From contig NC_048556.1 in assembly GCF_902806685.2 (NCBI RefSeq), forward strand, positions 1,240,001-1,304,000: a DNA stretch of 64,000 nt, read 5' to 3'. This DNA comes from Maniola hyperantus (lineage: Eukaryota; Arthropoda; Insecta; Lepidoptera; Nymphalidae). Below the pieces are notes generated by a model. The model saw nothing but the letters and a program-made list of their open reading frames with translations. It ran no database searches and was not told the DNA's origin. This document shows positions 54,801 to 63,357 of this stretch, one piece after another. The position numbers and the translations under genes were made by a program. Positions within the stretch are counted from its first letter, which is position 1. Each line of letters starts with the position of its first letter.

Positions 54801-56524
54801 CTTTCAGTTCCAGTTATTTTAACTTCCCAAATAAATGAGGATAATGGGTTGTGGGTGGACTTCTGAAAACCATTGGTGGCCAGGAGTTCAATAGGTGAGT
54901 TGTGTTTGATCGGGAAAATTCCACGTGTCGAAATTTTCACACAGCACAAATTATAATCTTGTTTTTCTTTGTTACAGGGTTTACGTTTACGTTTTTAGTT
55001 TTCCGTTTGCGTTTTTCGGTTTTCGTATTTATTTCTTTTGCACATTCACGTTGACAACTTAATTGCTATGGATAAGACTTGGTGAAAATCTTTGTAATGA
55101 AACATTTCGGTTGTGAAGAATCAAATAAATTGAGTTTTGGATCTTGGCCGATGCCGTCCAGCTACCTTGCAGTCTTCGCACCTACAAGTAAGCAAATGTT
55201 TGTATCCTGCAACAGTTTAGTGAACCTTCTTAGTGTATGTGTACAGTAAGAACCCTGTCTTTACTACTGAGCTTTTATTTTGAAACAATTTTATGAATTT
55301 TACTGTGTCATTGTCTATTCCATGCCAATGGCATCTTAAATTTAAAACATAGATCTTATGTACTATCTACCTAAGTCATTCTAATGTATCTAAATTAAGT
55401 CTTGGCATTAAGCTAGAATAACTAAGCATTATTAGCCATCATTCTGTATTAAGCGACCCCGGTAAAAGTTACATTAAAAACAATTTTGCCTAACATCTAG
55501 CAAATTTCATTTATAACACCTCATATGCATTACAAGGGAGTCGACGGCTAGCTTCTATTCTTTACTAGGTAGATAGATCAAGTAAAGTAAATTAAAATTA
55601 TTTTTTTTTTTCCTCTAATCTTTGTAAGGTGGTAGATTATTCCGTATCCGGGTATATTTCTATTCCGCCCAATTTACCAGCCTTACAGTACTTACATAAT
55701 ACTTTTTTAAATCTCTTTGAGTTTCTAATTATTTTGAATGCCCTCAATATCACCTAACATAAGTTTGTCCCGCATGTAAATATTGGTACAGAACGCGTCA
55801 CGAAAGTTGAAAGTGTGCGGTTACCGTGCAGGGTTGAGTCGCGAGGGCTGTATATATTAATCAATAATACTTATCAAGATCTGAAGAGACAGCGCCACGG
55901 CAGCTGGTGTCACGTAAGAGACGTTGGAGTCTGCCCTTGACACTGCAGTGGGTGATTTTTCGATAGGCCGAGGAATGGGGCAATGGGGATTTTATGCGCT
56001 TAATACTCGTCATGATCCTTTGGTTTTATACGTAGTATCGAAGAACAGTATAATGCGCGCAAAACAAGCAGTCCATCTGAAATTGCTACAATATGGCGGG
56101 TTGCGCAGATCATAGATTAAATAGACACACAATACCAGCTTGGACCAACGTGTGCAACGTGCACTGTGCGCGCTAACTTCGGAGTTACGTGCGTTTTAAG
56201 CAATCAAATGTCACTTGCTTGCTTGAGGCCATGGAGAACTCGCCATGTCCTCAAAGGCTGTCTGCCTCCGCGCTTGGCCAGCGACGTATGGCCTAAACCC
56301 TTCTCACTCTGAGAGGAGACGCGTAGTAGTGGCGCGGCGATGGGTTCAGAGTAACTTAGTGCCGTGATGCTGCCGTGGCGGTTGTCAGGACCCAGTTTCA
56401 ACTTTGGTGGCGCGCTGTAGCCTTGTCGCATGAGATAGTAAAGTTGTGTTTCTCCAAGGCGAGGAGCCGGCGGGCGCGCTGGACAGCCTGGAGGGCCTGC
56501 ACGCCAAGCGGGGCTTCCTGCAAG
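38607..56524 (+). CDS. Past1: EHD-family ATPase (Past1), 3' end beyond window
   Basis: The first exon (38607-39831) encodes 408 residues plus one base. It starts MFSWLKKEGEKTES. The dynamin-like G domain has a P-loop GQYSTGKT (62-69), DTPG (150-153) and NKAD (216-219). Helical membrane-binding segments (KDGKKKDL, PDIKKMQE) follow, up to PLIK, and then the donor gtgagt in phase 1. A 66-nt exon at 56459-56524 is phase 1 on both sides and continues in frame. EHD proteins bind ATP, oligomerise on PI(4,5)P2/PS membranes and drive endocytic recycling and tubule scission; insect Past1 acts in endocytosis. The C-terminal EH domain expected for a ~530-aa family member is not in the window. If the first exon is read through, a stop comes 23 codons later, so splicing is required. 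Confidence 0.9.
40415..40870. mobile_element. Degraded Helitron-like repeats
   Basis: cccaggataaaagtagcccc...ggatacaagct and ttggtttgtcctta...ggtatagttaaagac...cccggaaaaccg are decayed pieces of the Lep1-type repeat. The 69-aa frame here is not a gene. Confidence 0.4.
40880..41155 (+). mobile_element. SINE (family A), head-truncated
   Basis: It starts at the B-box region (gggttcgattccggg), continues with the conserved body gaaggaaaacatcgtgaaga and ends in (gatgat)n. Confidence 0.7.
41579..41811 (+). mobile_element. tRNA-derived SINE (family B), full length
   Basis: tRNA-like head: A box tggtgcagtggtaagcgc, B box gggttcgattcc. Tail: actgccatacccctt, agactgtatcatcactta, then a poly-A run at 41800-41809. 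The tail matches the minus-strand SINE at 122-408. Confidence 0.75.
42318..42750 (+). repeat. R400 dispersed repeat, full copy
   Basis: From gccaagtgcgagtcagactcgc to gatacagaaccctaaaaa. The inner words cctttcatatgat, ccaaatttcatgattctagg and acaaagtgatcctataag match 3042-3448 and 60665-61025. Confidence 0.65.
43105..43320. repeat. MITE family E
   Basis: gggcgtctgtgcactgatctg...gacggatacgtcaaatcac...gaatacggatgagtgcacaaacgccc: the ends gggcgt(c)tgtgcac and gtgcacaaacgccc are inverted. Confidence 0.6.
43880..44252. repeat. Head-to-head pair of Helitron-like repeats
   Basis: A reverse copy (ctagctgacccccgcggcttc..., 43880-44062) and a forward copy (gaggaaagatttgtatttttg ... cgaagccgtggtaggtcgctagt, 44063-44252) meet at ttataatattagtatagat. 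Both share ctactgg(t/a)...gattttaaaaatt words in opposite sense. Confidence 0.5.
44698..44770 (+). repeat. 25-bp tandem duplication
   Basis: tacccacccatagtgaccac plus aagtg occurs twice in a row at about 44719-44768 with no difference seen. Confidence 0.75.
45700..45975 (+). mobile_element. RTE-type LINE 3' end, best copy
   Basis: The frame reads KWAGHIVRKTDRRWGPKV, then WRPRTGRRSVG, and ends AQDRGVWKSLQQTYVEQWTS before tcggttgatgatgatgatga. This is the extreme C-terminus of an RTE-clade ORF and its (TGA)n tail. A frame error near the C-run at 45833 breaks it. Confidence 0.65.
46309..47775 (+). repeat. 5' LTR
   Basis: 1467 bp, starts TGTGACGTTG and ends CCTTACA, with the canonical TG...CA termini. 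By eye it differs from the 3' LTR at two places: c/t at about 46392 and one fewer T at about 47103. It contains a splice-like gttacag at 47061-47067. Confidence 0.92.
47778..47790 (+). other. Primer binding site (tRNA-Lys type)
   Basis: tggcgcccgaacg begins 2 bp after the 5' LTR. It is complementary to the 3' end of the tRNA-Lys(UUU) class (…gttcgggcgcca), as used by several retroelements. Confidence 0.8.
47791..48942 (+). other. Retrotransposon leader
   Basis: 1.15 kb of AT-rich DNA without an ORF, carrying the untranslated leader and presumably the packaging signal. It is unusually long for a Gypsy element. Confidence 0.5.
48943..50211 (+). CDS. gag: Gag polyprotein of the LTR retrotransposon
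   Basis: 422 aa, ATG in context acacaATGg. Residues about 150-230 (WKLNFNGQGDPRSFIERVEE, GRALLWYRG) resemble the Retrotrans_gag/Arc-like capsid fold. A zinc knuckle CX2CX4HX4C lies at about 367-380. A second one at about 389-402 has Phe in place of His (CX2CX4FX4C), with a CPSC just behind. The last codons are AAA AAC TAA, so the slippery heptamer a-aaa-aac at 50202-50208 abuts the stop. The N-terminal third is acidic and helical with no recognised domain. It would form the particle that packages the element's RNA. Confidence 0.88.
   Translation: MEQTFAQFHSLLKDELCYEVSIRSETPAPTVLGLKKQLKQLIQEIPSESILETDFSSESELGVITKKLQDLEDLLKKCSDTKDRHALCRSKALASHLYFRILRIQCSELSLISRKSELHTKLQSLISRLDADNESSHDESLDSESTAVDCTGDKNVAKWKLNFNGQGDPRSFIERVEEYKRSYGVSDGKLFVSAFHLFTGRALLWYRGNKCQVSSWSELKTLFLEEFDAVDYDYRLLGEIRARTQGSEEPVSIYFAIMFCMFSRLSTPLSEEQKLQILLHNIRPFYSEQLALVDIKSVAMLKEKCRKLEAARQRSALFSEPTNSKATLSSEFAYKQVTKQINTLSVTPAPKVDTSKGTDFTKTNKQLCYKCGKGNHSFKFCRTVPKFIRCFSCGRQNFTVKTCPSCSKKAISKPAPDKNSKN
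50202..50208 (+). promoter_or_regulatory. -1 frameshift slippery site
   Basis: a aaa aac in the Gag frame, immediately followed by the Gag stop taa. The pol frame is the -1 frame and is open from 50181, so a slip here enters pol directly. The heptamer X XXY YYZ is a canonical -1 site. I did not find a clear downstream stem by eye. Confidence 0.8.
50208..53396 (+). CDS. pol: Pol polyprotein (protease, RT, RNase H, integrase)
   Basis: Uninterrupted frame; no ATG near its start (a TTG at 50247), consistent with entry by frameshift. In order: aspartic protease with LLDSGA (about 50360), reverse transcriptase with FCYIDDIVI (about 51320) and the usual LSSIDLSSSFWQIPL block, RNase H with CDASAYGVGG and TEREALAV, and integrase with a HHCC finger (HADATAGH ... 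CDTCSAYK). The integrase core carries D-D-E in SADLVGPLP, VDNGSQFTG and VERYN. The YIDD box is a conservative variant of YVDD. The C-terminal part lacks a clear GPY/F motif (KYEKCRVVKV in its place). All catalytic residues I can check are present, so the enzyme set looks intact. Confidence 0.92.
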   Translation, partial: LISKNCAETQVKNLVINNKTSLLPDTVLYSVDKRDFRPYLKVFVEGFEITGLLDSGACASILGNQAHKVFLRFGYKLHSSIDTTCSVANGDKLDCMGYMFIPITYNSVTHIIKFFVVPSIIADVIFGCDFWKTFQLAPGIFDNLELIKAPSQFYNICAIDNEQIHTITSFENLSSQQKELAQSVVNKFLDISSEKIGLGRTKLIEHVIDTGDALPIKIKQYPLSPEKKEALSKELDRMLEMDVVTPSESPWNNPAILVKKANGDWRFCLDCRKLNSVTKGDSYSIPYIPQILDSLKEARFLSSIDLSSSFWQIPLANDSQEKTSFTVPGRGLFKFKVMPFGLCGAPARQQRLMDQLFNQNFCSDIENGIVFCYIDDIVICSADFETHLILLNRVLDKLKMAQLSINFDKCNFFRNSLKYLGYIVDEFGLRTDPGKVAAVLNFPTPKTAQEVKIFLGTCSWYRRFIRNFSTIAAPLNRLTSKGKNAPKFEWSEQAEVAFNTLKNALVTAPVLAVPNFEKPFKIHCDASAYGVGGMLTQETDGCDHPIAYVSRSLNKNERNYSATEREALAVIFAVEKFQAYFGSKPVTIITDHASLKWFLNLENPSGRLARWGCRLSQYNFVIEHRKGCDNVVPDTLSRLIHVDVVGDRNDNSSQQVLVDDWYDKTFNGCKINPANFPNFCILNDKLYRYSKCKYQLLSEFDWKEVVHKNDILRIMQQNHADATAGHFGVFKTHRRLSLRYFWRGMYKDVVEYVKNCDTCSAYKHTTSATPGLLGKPKVCERPFQVISADLVGPLPRSKSGFTFLFVVTCCFSKYTMLFPLRRATGAAVVKALENFVFLNHSVPETVIVDNGSQFTGSEFRNLIKRYNIPKLHYTPLYTPQVNLVERYNKVVMTAVAAFVKDNHRSWDENLYKVQFAINSAVNESTGFSPFFLVHAREPVLNGSFYKDTDKEYEAGIPREEYAGKFGTLEDIFGQVRRNLFQAHAEYATHYNLRRRSASYSVGDIVWKKTYPQSDATNFFAAKLAPKYEKCRVVKVLSPLVYELVRVADNHPIGTWHIKDIKK
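53397..54204 (+). other. Retrotransposon 3' untranslated segment
   Basis: About 800 bp between pol and the polypurine tract, with T-rich runs and no ORF above about 75 aa on the plus strand. No env-like signal peptide or transmembrane ORF is seen. Confidence 0.6.
54205..54219 (+). other. Polypurine tract
   Basis: aggaggggaagtat lies immediately before the TGTGACG of the 3' LTR. This is the expected plus-strand primer. Confidence 0.75.
54220..55687 (+). repeat. 3' LTR
   Basis: 1468 bp, same termini as the 5' LTR and followed by the target copy GTAC. The 75-aa minus-strand frame inside each LTR is a by-product of the duplication and is not supported as a gene. Confidence 0.92.
56160..56350 (+). 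mobile_element. SINE (family A) fragment
   Basis: taacttcggagttacgtgcgtttt ... cttggccagcg ... cttctcactctgagaggagac matches the body and tail of the SINE at 36991. The head is missing and the copy is GC-shifted. Confidence 0.55.
56459..56524 (+). CDS. Past1: 66-nt phase-1/phase-1 exon, probable EHD exon
   Basis: Acceptor gttgtgtttctccaag, donor gtaagc. Completed by the single G left by the first EHD exon, it reads G-EEPAGALDSLEGLHAKRGFLQ and leaves one G. Because 66 is a multiple of three, it can be included or skipped without changing frame. It falls where the variable linker before the EH domain is expected (vertebrate EHDs have ...QEES...). The residues are not ones I recognise from known EHDs, so the link rests on strand, phase and position. 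Confidence 0.6.
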
Positions 56525-57099
56525 GTAAGCTGTGTTGGCCCACCACCGGGACATGCCACCAACGTGACTACAGTGCGCGTCACGAAAGTTGAAAACATTG
56601 TACAAGGCAGTAGGCAGCACTACGTCAAAACTATTTGCATTTATCTATATTATACTTCATGTGATATAAAATAACTGTTAAACCTGCGCAGTAGATGATT
56701 TATTATATTTGGTGATAAGTAAGGCGTGACAGCGGAGGTGGCTGTACTGCCCCGCTGTTTGTTCGTCAGTCAAATATTTTTACCGCCAACTGTACATAAG
56801 GTGTAATTCCGTAGGACGCACATGAGTCCACGCGACAGTCGCGTGCGGCTGTGACGTCACTACTGTCGCGTCGATTGCGCGCTTTTGCATCGATTTCAAC
56901 TTTCAACTCTTGCAAGTACCTGCACCTTTTACAAGTTTCAACTTTCGTGACGAGAACTGTACTCATTTGACGAAGGTCATGCTGAAACGACCGTTTGACC
57001 CATTAAGTAAAGACCTCGAGAGATCTAGAAACTTGACCTTGAACTTCAGTAATTAAAATAAAAAAATATTATGCTACATTCTAAGATAACATTAAACTA

Positions 57100-57315
57100 A
57101 TTATAATGTTGATAACGGGTATATACCACGATTAATTTGATATGTTTCATTTGTCGATATATTATTTTATTTGATGTTTGATTTGTGGAGTATAATATTT
57201 CGACCCAATTGCACGGGTCGTGATACACAGAAATATATCGACAAATAAAACAATCAAATTAATAGTTGTATGTACCCGTTATCTACATTATACCTAATAT
57301 GTCGTTAAACCGCGA
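57100..57315. repeat. Palindromic MITE with inner hairpin
   Basis: Outer arms gataacgggtatata.. (57112) and ..gtacccgttatc pair, as do attaatttgat..tttcatttgtcgatatat and atatatcgacaaataaaacaatcaaattaa. At the centre cgacccaattgcacgggtcg forms a short GC stem. Confidence 0.65.
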
Positions 57316-57819
57316 AACTTCAAATCATTAATTAAATAATTTTTTCTTGTTTCGAAAAATTAATACAAAAATGACCTAATTCAATGTATAAAACGATCAA
57401 TTCGTCATCTAAATGAGTATGATTATGTCTGCATGTCCCGATGCGCGGCCGCTGATTGTGTTGTCAAATGGCGCGGCTCTAACTCTATATCGGAGCCGCT
57501 GCTCTAGTATATTTGTCTCAGTCTTTGTAGTTTGTCTAGAGTTTTGGTGAAACAATAAATGATTTATTTATTTATTATTATTATTATAGCTGGAGGTCGA
57601 GGCACGCCGCGTTATAAGGCAAATGCCCAATTTTGCAATTTTATTAGTTTTTTGCGCTCAAAGGAGTCGAGTCGGGACGTTTAGTGAGCTTCGTTTCCAT
57701 TTTGGCAGCCTCAGCTTGCCTCAAGTTGAGGCTGCTCGCCCTGAAGCCGCTCAATTGCATACGAAGCTCTTACCGACGATCTCGAAATGTTTAATTTTGT
57801 CCATTTAGTACTGCGATGC

Positions 57820-57965
57820 CTTACAGCGAACACGCACTCATCCGATCCGAATCCGTGAAAATACGGATATAAAAAATATCTGACATATGTCATAAGCTAC
57901 CATACAAAACAAAAAGGAACGTATTTTGACGGACTCGTGTCGAATGAGTGCGTTAACCGCAGTTA
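57820..57965. repeat. MITE family E
   Basis: cgaacacgcactcatccgatccg and cggactcgtgtcgaatgagtgcg are inverted ends. Central ccgtgaaaatacggatat matches the family at 15380. Confidence 0.5.
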
Positions 57966-58667
57966 CCCTTTAATTTGACTTTTGAAATAGCCTAACCTAA
58001 CTAATTATTTTTTGTCAGAACATAGTGGGGGAAAATTGACGTATCACGGGAAATAAGGGGTACTGATCAACCAATCGCGAGCTCTAGCGCGGTAGAACTC
58101 CCCTTGGACCCGCCAAAGGGACTTAAAAATTGATATTGCGTATTTGCTCAAGTTGTTATTCGAGCACCGTACCAGCGCAGCAGTCCAAATAGTATCAGCG
58201 GAGAAAGCGTTATCGCTCTGATTGTACTGGACTGTTGGTATAGTTAGTTATCAACACTATCCTCCTGTAGTTATTACACTTCTCTTGAGTTACCACTTAG
58301 CTGCCACCCGCGCCTTGACATTCATTGGAACTATCCTAACATGACACGTGCAGTTATGACGCTTCTACACTCTACTTTTATCAGCTCGCTTCAACTCAAT
58401 CACCAATATAGATAAGATTACGAAGCCGATATTAGAGAATGTCGCCAGTGAATGCCTCACCTGAAGGGGTGATATTTTAGGAGCGATCAGTGAGACGAAA
58501 ATTGGTACTATGGTATTGGTGGCCTTTACACTAAACTTAAAGAATCTGCGACGGTTGTAGAGAAAAGAAATGAAACTTTCAAAACTAAACGTTTGTCTTT
58601 CTTTCTTTTCAAAATTGGTATTTTTAGTTATATTATTAGAAATGAGGAAAACCAGAGTAACCGACTT

Positions 58668-58932
58668 AGCTCAACGGGTTGCGAAGCTGAAGTGACAATG
58701 AGCAGGGCACATAGTTCGAAAAACTGATAGACGTTAGAGGTCCCAAGGTGCTGGAAAGGCGACCTCGCATCGGAAAGCGTAGCTTTTTAAGACCCCCCCC
58801 ACTCGATGAACAGACGACATCAAACGAGTCCTCTGGATAGCGGCTGTGCAAGACCGTGGCGTGTGGAAGTCCCTGCAAGAGACCTATGTCCAGCAGTGGA
58901 CGTGTATCGGTCGATATAATGATTGATGATGG
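58668..58932 (+). mobile_element. RTE-type LINE 3' end, second copy
   Basis: gttgcgaagctgaagtgac...aaggtgctggaaaggcgac...gcaagaccgtggcgtgtgg...gcagtggacgtgtatcggtcg closely follows 45700-45975, but frameshifts and a longer C-run break the frame. Confidence 0.6.
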
Positions 58933-59984
58933 TTATTGGCTACTTGAAATCGAAACGATGTACCTAAACTCTCCACAATAGCACAGAATACTATTTAATA
59001 TTTTCAGTTTCGCTCATTGACTGTTGTAAAAATTTCGCCCTGTACATATTATGAGGCGTGGCTGGTGGGTTCTCGGAAGAATTCCTCGCGAATCGTGATA
59101 TCATTATTCATCACTTTTGTTTAAGACATTTTTTTGTTCAACTTTGTATGAATGTGCTCATCGATAGAAGCTGTTCGTTCGTAGTCACTGTTCAATCGAC
59201 AGATAACTAATAGTTGTTTTAGGGTTCCGTGCCTCGTTTTTATGAAAATGAGTGTGAAGAGTACTCCCACTCTACAGTGCATTATTGGGTAGACAGAAGT
59301 AGGTGCGCGTAAGTTCATAGATCAAGCTAACGTTTGCCCCTAATTACGTTTCCGCATTAACTTGCGGCGAGTACTGACTACTGAGTACCCAGTACCCAGT
59401 CAGTACCTACCTAGTCACCTAGTAGTAACTAGTAACAGTGACTACTTGTGACTCACTGTTTAGAGATGTGAGCAAATGTGTGAATGTACAAACACAATAC
59501 TCGACACGCTGACGAATATTGAAGTACATACTACGTAATACTATGATTAAAATAATTATTGAATTTAGCAGAATCCATACTATACGTTGCTTTATCATTA
59601 AAAGAATAAAAGTGAGTCACCAAAAACCGATCATATAACAATTTGAGTTCCCCACAGCGTGTTTTGCAAGTAGGTATTACTTATTTGTACAGTACAGATT
59701 ACTTAATTTGTTAAAAATAAATTAACTAAAGATCAAGTGTCTCGATTAATGATCAAGTTGCGTAGATAAAAATTGCAGATAAACTCAGACTGGTTGCTCT
59801 ACTTGGGTACTTACTTATTGCAGAAATGGACAGCGTAAAGCGATCGCACGGGCACGGGGAACATGAATTATTTATTTACGTGGGTTGCCGCGGAACTCAT
59901 AAAACATGTTCACTTCTATTAAGATAATCCATTTTGTGGTGTCGATTCATCTTTATGGGATCATGTTTGACATCAAAGTCAGAA

Positions 59985-60110
59985 TTTCAAAGAGCCCATG
60001 CCCAAAATGACAGCTATAGCGGCATAGATCGCAATCATCTCTGATTGGCCGACACTCGCTCACCAATCACAACAATTGCGATTGTAATAATGATTGATGC
60101 CGGTTTTCCC
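59985..60110. repeat. MITE family W, reverse copy
   Basis: atgacagctatagcggc...ctctgattggccgacactc...aacaattgcgattgtaataatgattgatgccgg is the reverse of 12085-12260. Confidence 0.5.
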
Positions 60111-60114
60111 GAAT

Positions 60115-60405
60115 AGACCTACTGAATTTCAAAAAGCCCAGACAGACTGGGCCAGGAGTCAGGACCAGGCAACCTTACGTAGTCGAAATTCCACGGATAC
60201 GTACGAAGCGATTTGCCTCCTCGTTTCTAATTCGAGCTGCTATAGATATGGAACGCTTTTCCGGCCTCAGTTTTCCTCTCCAATTTTAATATGGGTAACT
60301 TCAAGTCGAGAGTGAATAGGCATCTTTTAGGCAAGCGCGTTCCATCTTAGGCTGCATCATCACTTGCCACCAGGTCTGACTGCAGCCAAGCGCTAGTCTA
60401 TAAAT
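60115..60405 (+). mobile_element. LINE 3' end
   Basis: The decayed coding end and tail (cagttttcctctccaatttt, atgggtaacttcaagtcgag, ggctgcatcatcacttgccaccagg, gccaagcgctagtctata) form the uninterrupted version of the element broken at 1-521. Confidence 0.55.
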
Positions 60406-60659
60406 AAACAGAAGATGTATTTTCTAGGTAAATTTTTCACAGTAATTAGATAGGTTGGAAGGACAGACACAACGAAAGGTACAGCAACACATCGATATGG
60501 TGTAACTGTGTCGTTCACACTGTAGCTAGGTATAGCGACCTGTATAGTTGCTGACAATGGGAGCGCGACCGACACTTTCGCCGGAGGTCGACTGCGCACT
60601 GCGCCCGCGCCGCCGCGCGCCGCATGCTATCAAATGATGTTTGTTTCTGTATCAAATAT

Positions 60660-61025
60660 TATTTATACTAATATATCTATATTAATACGTACCTACCGTT
60701 GACCTAGATTCATGAAATTTGTCAGATAGGTAGGTCTTATAGCACACGTATGGGGAAAATCCGAAAACTGTGAATTTGTGGTTACATCACACAAAAAATA
60801 TGTCTTCCTGAAAAAATAATTAGTATTTTCAACTTTCAAAGTAAGATTAATGTACTAGGTGGGTTATCGACTATCCTATGAAAGAGCTTTACCTGTACAT
60901 TCTAAAATAGAGTTTTATTTATTTTTATGCGTTATATTTTTTGATTTATCGTGCAAAATGTCGATAAAATACGACAGTAGTACGGAACCCTCGGTGCGCG
61001 AGATTGACTCGCATTTGGCCGGTTT
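60660..61025 (-). repeat. R400 dispersed repeat
   Basis: cgttgacctagattcatgaaatttg ... gtagtacggaaccctcggtgcgcgag ... ttggccgg matches 3042-3448 in the same sense. Confidence 0.55.
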
Positions 61026-61574
61026 TTATTAACTATTTTTGTATGCCACAAGAAGATTATTTATGTGTTGTGCAATAAAACTGTAGATCAAAACTTATAA
61101 TCCCCTAATTAAAATCTGCAATGAATATCGGTCAGCTTCCGTCAGCATTTCGTGTCGGTGACGGTGTTACTTTAACTGACACTTAAAATAATTGCAGGAA
61201 GGAATGCAATAGTTAGTACACTAGTGGACTGGATTACGTAAACGGTAAACGATCGCGTGTGAATGCATAGCGACTGTCGGTGCAACCGGCGCGCGACGTG
61301 TCGCAAACTGGGCGATGCACCTCTACTTGTTGCATTGCAATAGCTACAAGTTGTATACAAGCGGGCGTTACTTTGCGGGATTCCATGATTTACAACAAGG
61401 AACTACAAACTTAATCCATACACAATCTCTAAATAATATTATTGAATTTTTTCAACTTAGACATTTTTGAATTTTGAATTTTATCATAGACAAAGGCCAC
61501 GCGCGTCAAAGTTTTTTGCATGCCTAGTATGTAAGGCAAAACATTTCTACTGGACAATATTATGTAATAACATC

Positions 61575-61690
61575 TCAGGGGGAGGGCGAGCGCGTGTGAC
61601 GTGCGGGCGTGACGTGCGGGTGTAACGTGCGGGTGTGCGGGGCGTCCCTCTGCCTTATACCCAGATTGCTATCTCGACCTGTCGCGTACT
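61575..61690. repeat. Half of the GC-rich palindromic MITE with internal array
   Basis: Three to four tandem copies of gtgacgtgcggg-like units, then ggggcgtccctctgcc...ttgctatctcgacctg. This is the right half of the element at 11308-11465. Confidence 0.6.
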
Positions 61691-61841
61691 AGGTATGGTT
61701 TCAATTTTTTTTTAATGAATAAAGATAAAGATTTGGATAAAGAATATTAGCCAAGTTAATTGCTGACTAATAGAATAGAATAGATTTTTTTTTTATTCAT
61801 GTAAACTTTTTTTAAGTACTTATGAATAGTCAGGTAGTTTT

Positions 61842-61990
61842 AATTTACCAATTTACACAATAATACCGGAAGCTTGTGCTAGGCGATAGGTACGACAATA
61901 GTGTGGACAATAATAAAACGGGTGGGATTTGAACCGGCGACCTTTCGGTTTTCAGTCCACTAATTTAACCGTTGAGCTATCGAGGCTCTT
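61842..61990 (-). mobile_element. tRNA-derived SINE (family C), reverse
   Basis: gggatttgaaccggcgacc and ttaaccgttgagctatcgag are the B and A boxes on the minus strand; cttgtgctaggcgata is the body. The copy matches 5593-5772. Confidence 0.7.
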
Positions 61991-62289
61991 TCGACTTTTG
62001 GAATGGGTGTTTAGTCGAGTAGTGATCTAAATGGCTTGTTTATATCGCTCGGTCTGGCTATGAGTTAATTGCGCGGGGCATTGTGCCCGCCGCCGCCCGC
62101 GTCCGCTGTGACGTGTGACATGGGGCCGCGTGACTCGCATCTCTGGACCATTGTGTCTGCCAGCACTGCGCCCGATGACTGGCGCCGCACAATACCGGTC
62201 TGTTGTGGAGGACGCAGCTAAAAATCCTTTGTTTCCTTTTGTCATATCCGCTCCAGTGGCTTTATCACTATAATCAACGAATCTAATGT

Positions 62290-62400
62290 CGTCCGTCATC
62301 AACTGATACACGTCCACTGTTGGACATAGTCCGCTTCAGGAACTTTACACGCTGCGGTGTTGCGCCCGCCTGAAGCGGCTCCCTGCGTTGATGTTCTTGA
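62290..62400 (-). mobile_element. RTE-type LINE 3' fragment, reverse
   Basis: tcaactgatacacgtccactgttggacatagt...gcctgaagcggctccctgcg is the reverse of the RTE coding end at about 45860-45960. Confidence 0.45.
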
Positions 62401-62697
62401 TGTATGTTTAGATTCATTCTCTATAGAGACAGTTGGCTCCAGTGAATCGGTGCCTACCTCCATTGTCGCGGCGGTACTGAGTACTGACACACTGACCTTC
62501 TGGACTTGTATCTATGTACAATGTCACTCATAACTAGAGCTTCCTGGTTCACTTCGCCACTAAGTGACACGACAGCGGCTTGAGCTGAACAGCGTAAATG
62601 CACGCCGAGGGTCCTTTGTCAATCTATTGTACTGCAACTATATGTAATGTTCATTTCATTTATTTGCGCTATTTATACTTCATTGATCACCACCACC

Positions 62698-62800
62698 CAT
62701 ATTATAAATGCGAAACTGAGTTTGTTTGTTGGTTTGTCCTTCAATTACATCGCAACGGAGCAACGGCGATGTGATTTTTTCATGGATATACTACATGATA
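62698..62800 (+). mobile_element. Helitron-like repeat fragment
   Basis: atattataaatgcgaaactga...ggtttgtccttcaattacatcgcaacgg is the head of the Lep1-type repeat; the tail is missing. Confidence 0.5.
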
Positions 62801-63194
62801 ATAGAAATACAGCTATTATAGGAGTTGGAGGAGCAGGGTTTGTATATTTTTGCCTATGGTCTTATATCGATAATTTCATCCCTAGTGGGCAGTCCTGGGC
62901 GGTCGACGTAATATAATATTTCCAGTACATACTCGTATACAATATCGCATGCGGCGCACGCGCAGCCCACACCGCACTTCCGGTATCACGCAGCACGCTG
63001 TGTGCAGTCGCTCCAGTTGTTCCTCTTCTGCATATTTGTGCACCACTGCGCTGCGCACTGACGTAAGCTTGTACTGTTACTTGGTGCTTACTTGTAACTA
63101 CTGGCAGCTAAACTTCGCGGAAAGAGCACCTATGCCTACCTAACAATCTGCTCAATAGTTAGAGATTCTATACAACATGTAAGATTTAGAATAA

Positions 63195-63350
63195 AATAGA
63201 ATTGAAACATTTTTCATTCAAATAAACTTTTGCAAGTGCTTTTGGAGTCGTCAAAAGCATTGATCACTGCACTGGTTCGGAACGCTATTCCTACCGAGAA
63301 GAACCAGCAAGAAACTTCAATTTACTGTAATATTAAGAATACTTGCCATA
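63195..63350. repeat. Dispersed tail repeat
   Basis: tcaaataaacttttgcaagtgc ... ttcctaccgagaagaaccagc ... caagaaacttcaa matches 32205-32350. Confidence 0.4.
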
Positions 63351-63357
63351 ATCACTA

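Larger units (their letters stand above)
46305..55691 (+). mobile_element. Complete Ty3/Gypsy LTR retrotransposon
   Basis: The element spans 46309-55687 (9.4 kb), flanked by GTAC at 46305-46308 and 55688-55691. The order is LTR, primer site, gag, protease-RT-RNase H-integrase, polypurine tract, LTR, with no env. It sits in the large EHD intron, same strand. The near-identity of the LTRs and the open gag and pol frames point to a recent insertion. The Lys-tRNA primer site and the Retrotrans_gag-like Gag suggest an Osvaldo-like lineage, a weak inference. Confidence 0.92.

Noticed and set aside
62027..62490. Next EHD exon in GC-rich DNA near 62.1 kb
   Set aside because: No frame gives GGAFDG, PFG or EH-domain motifs, and part of the stretch is a reverse RTE fragment.
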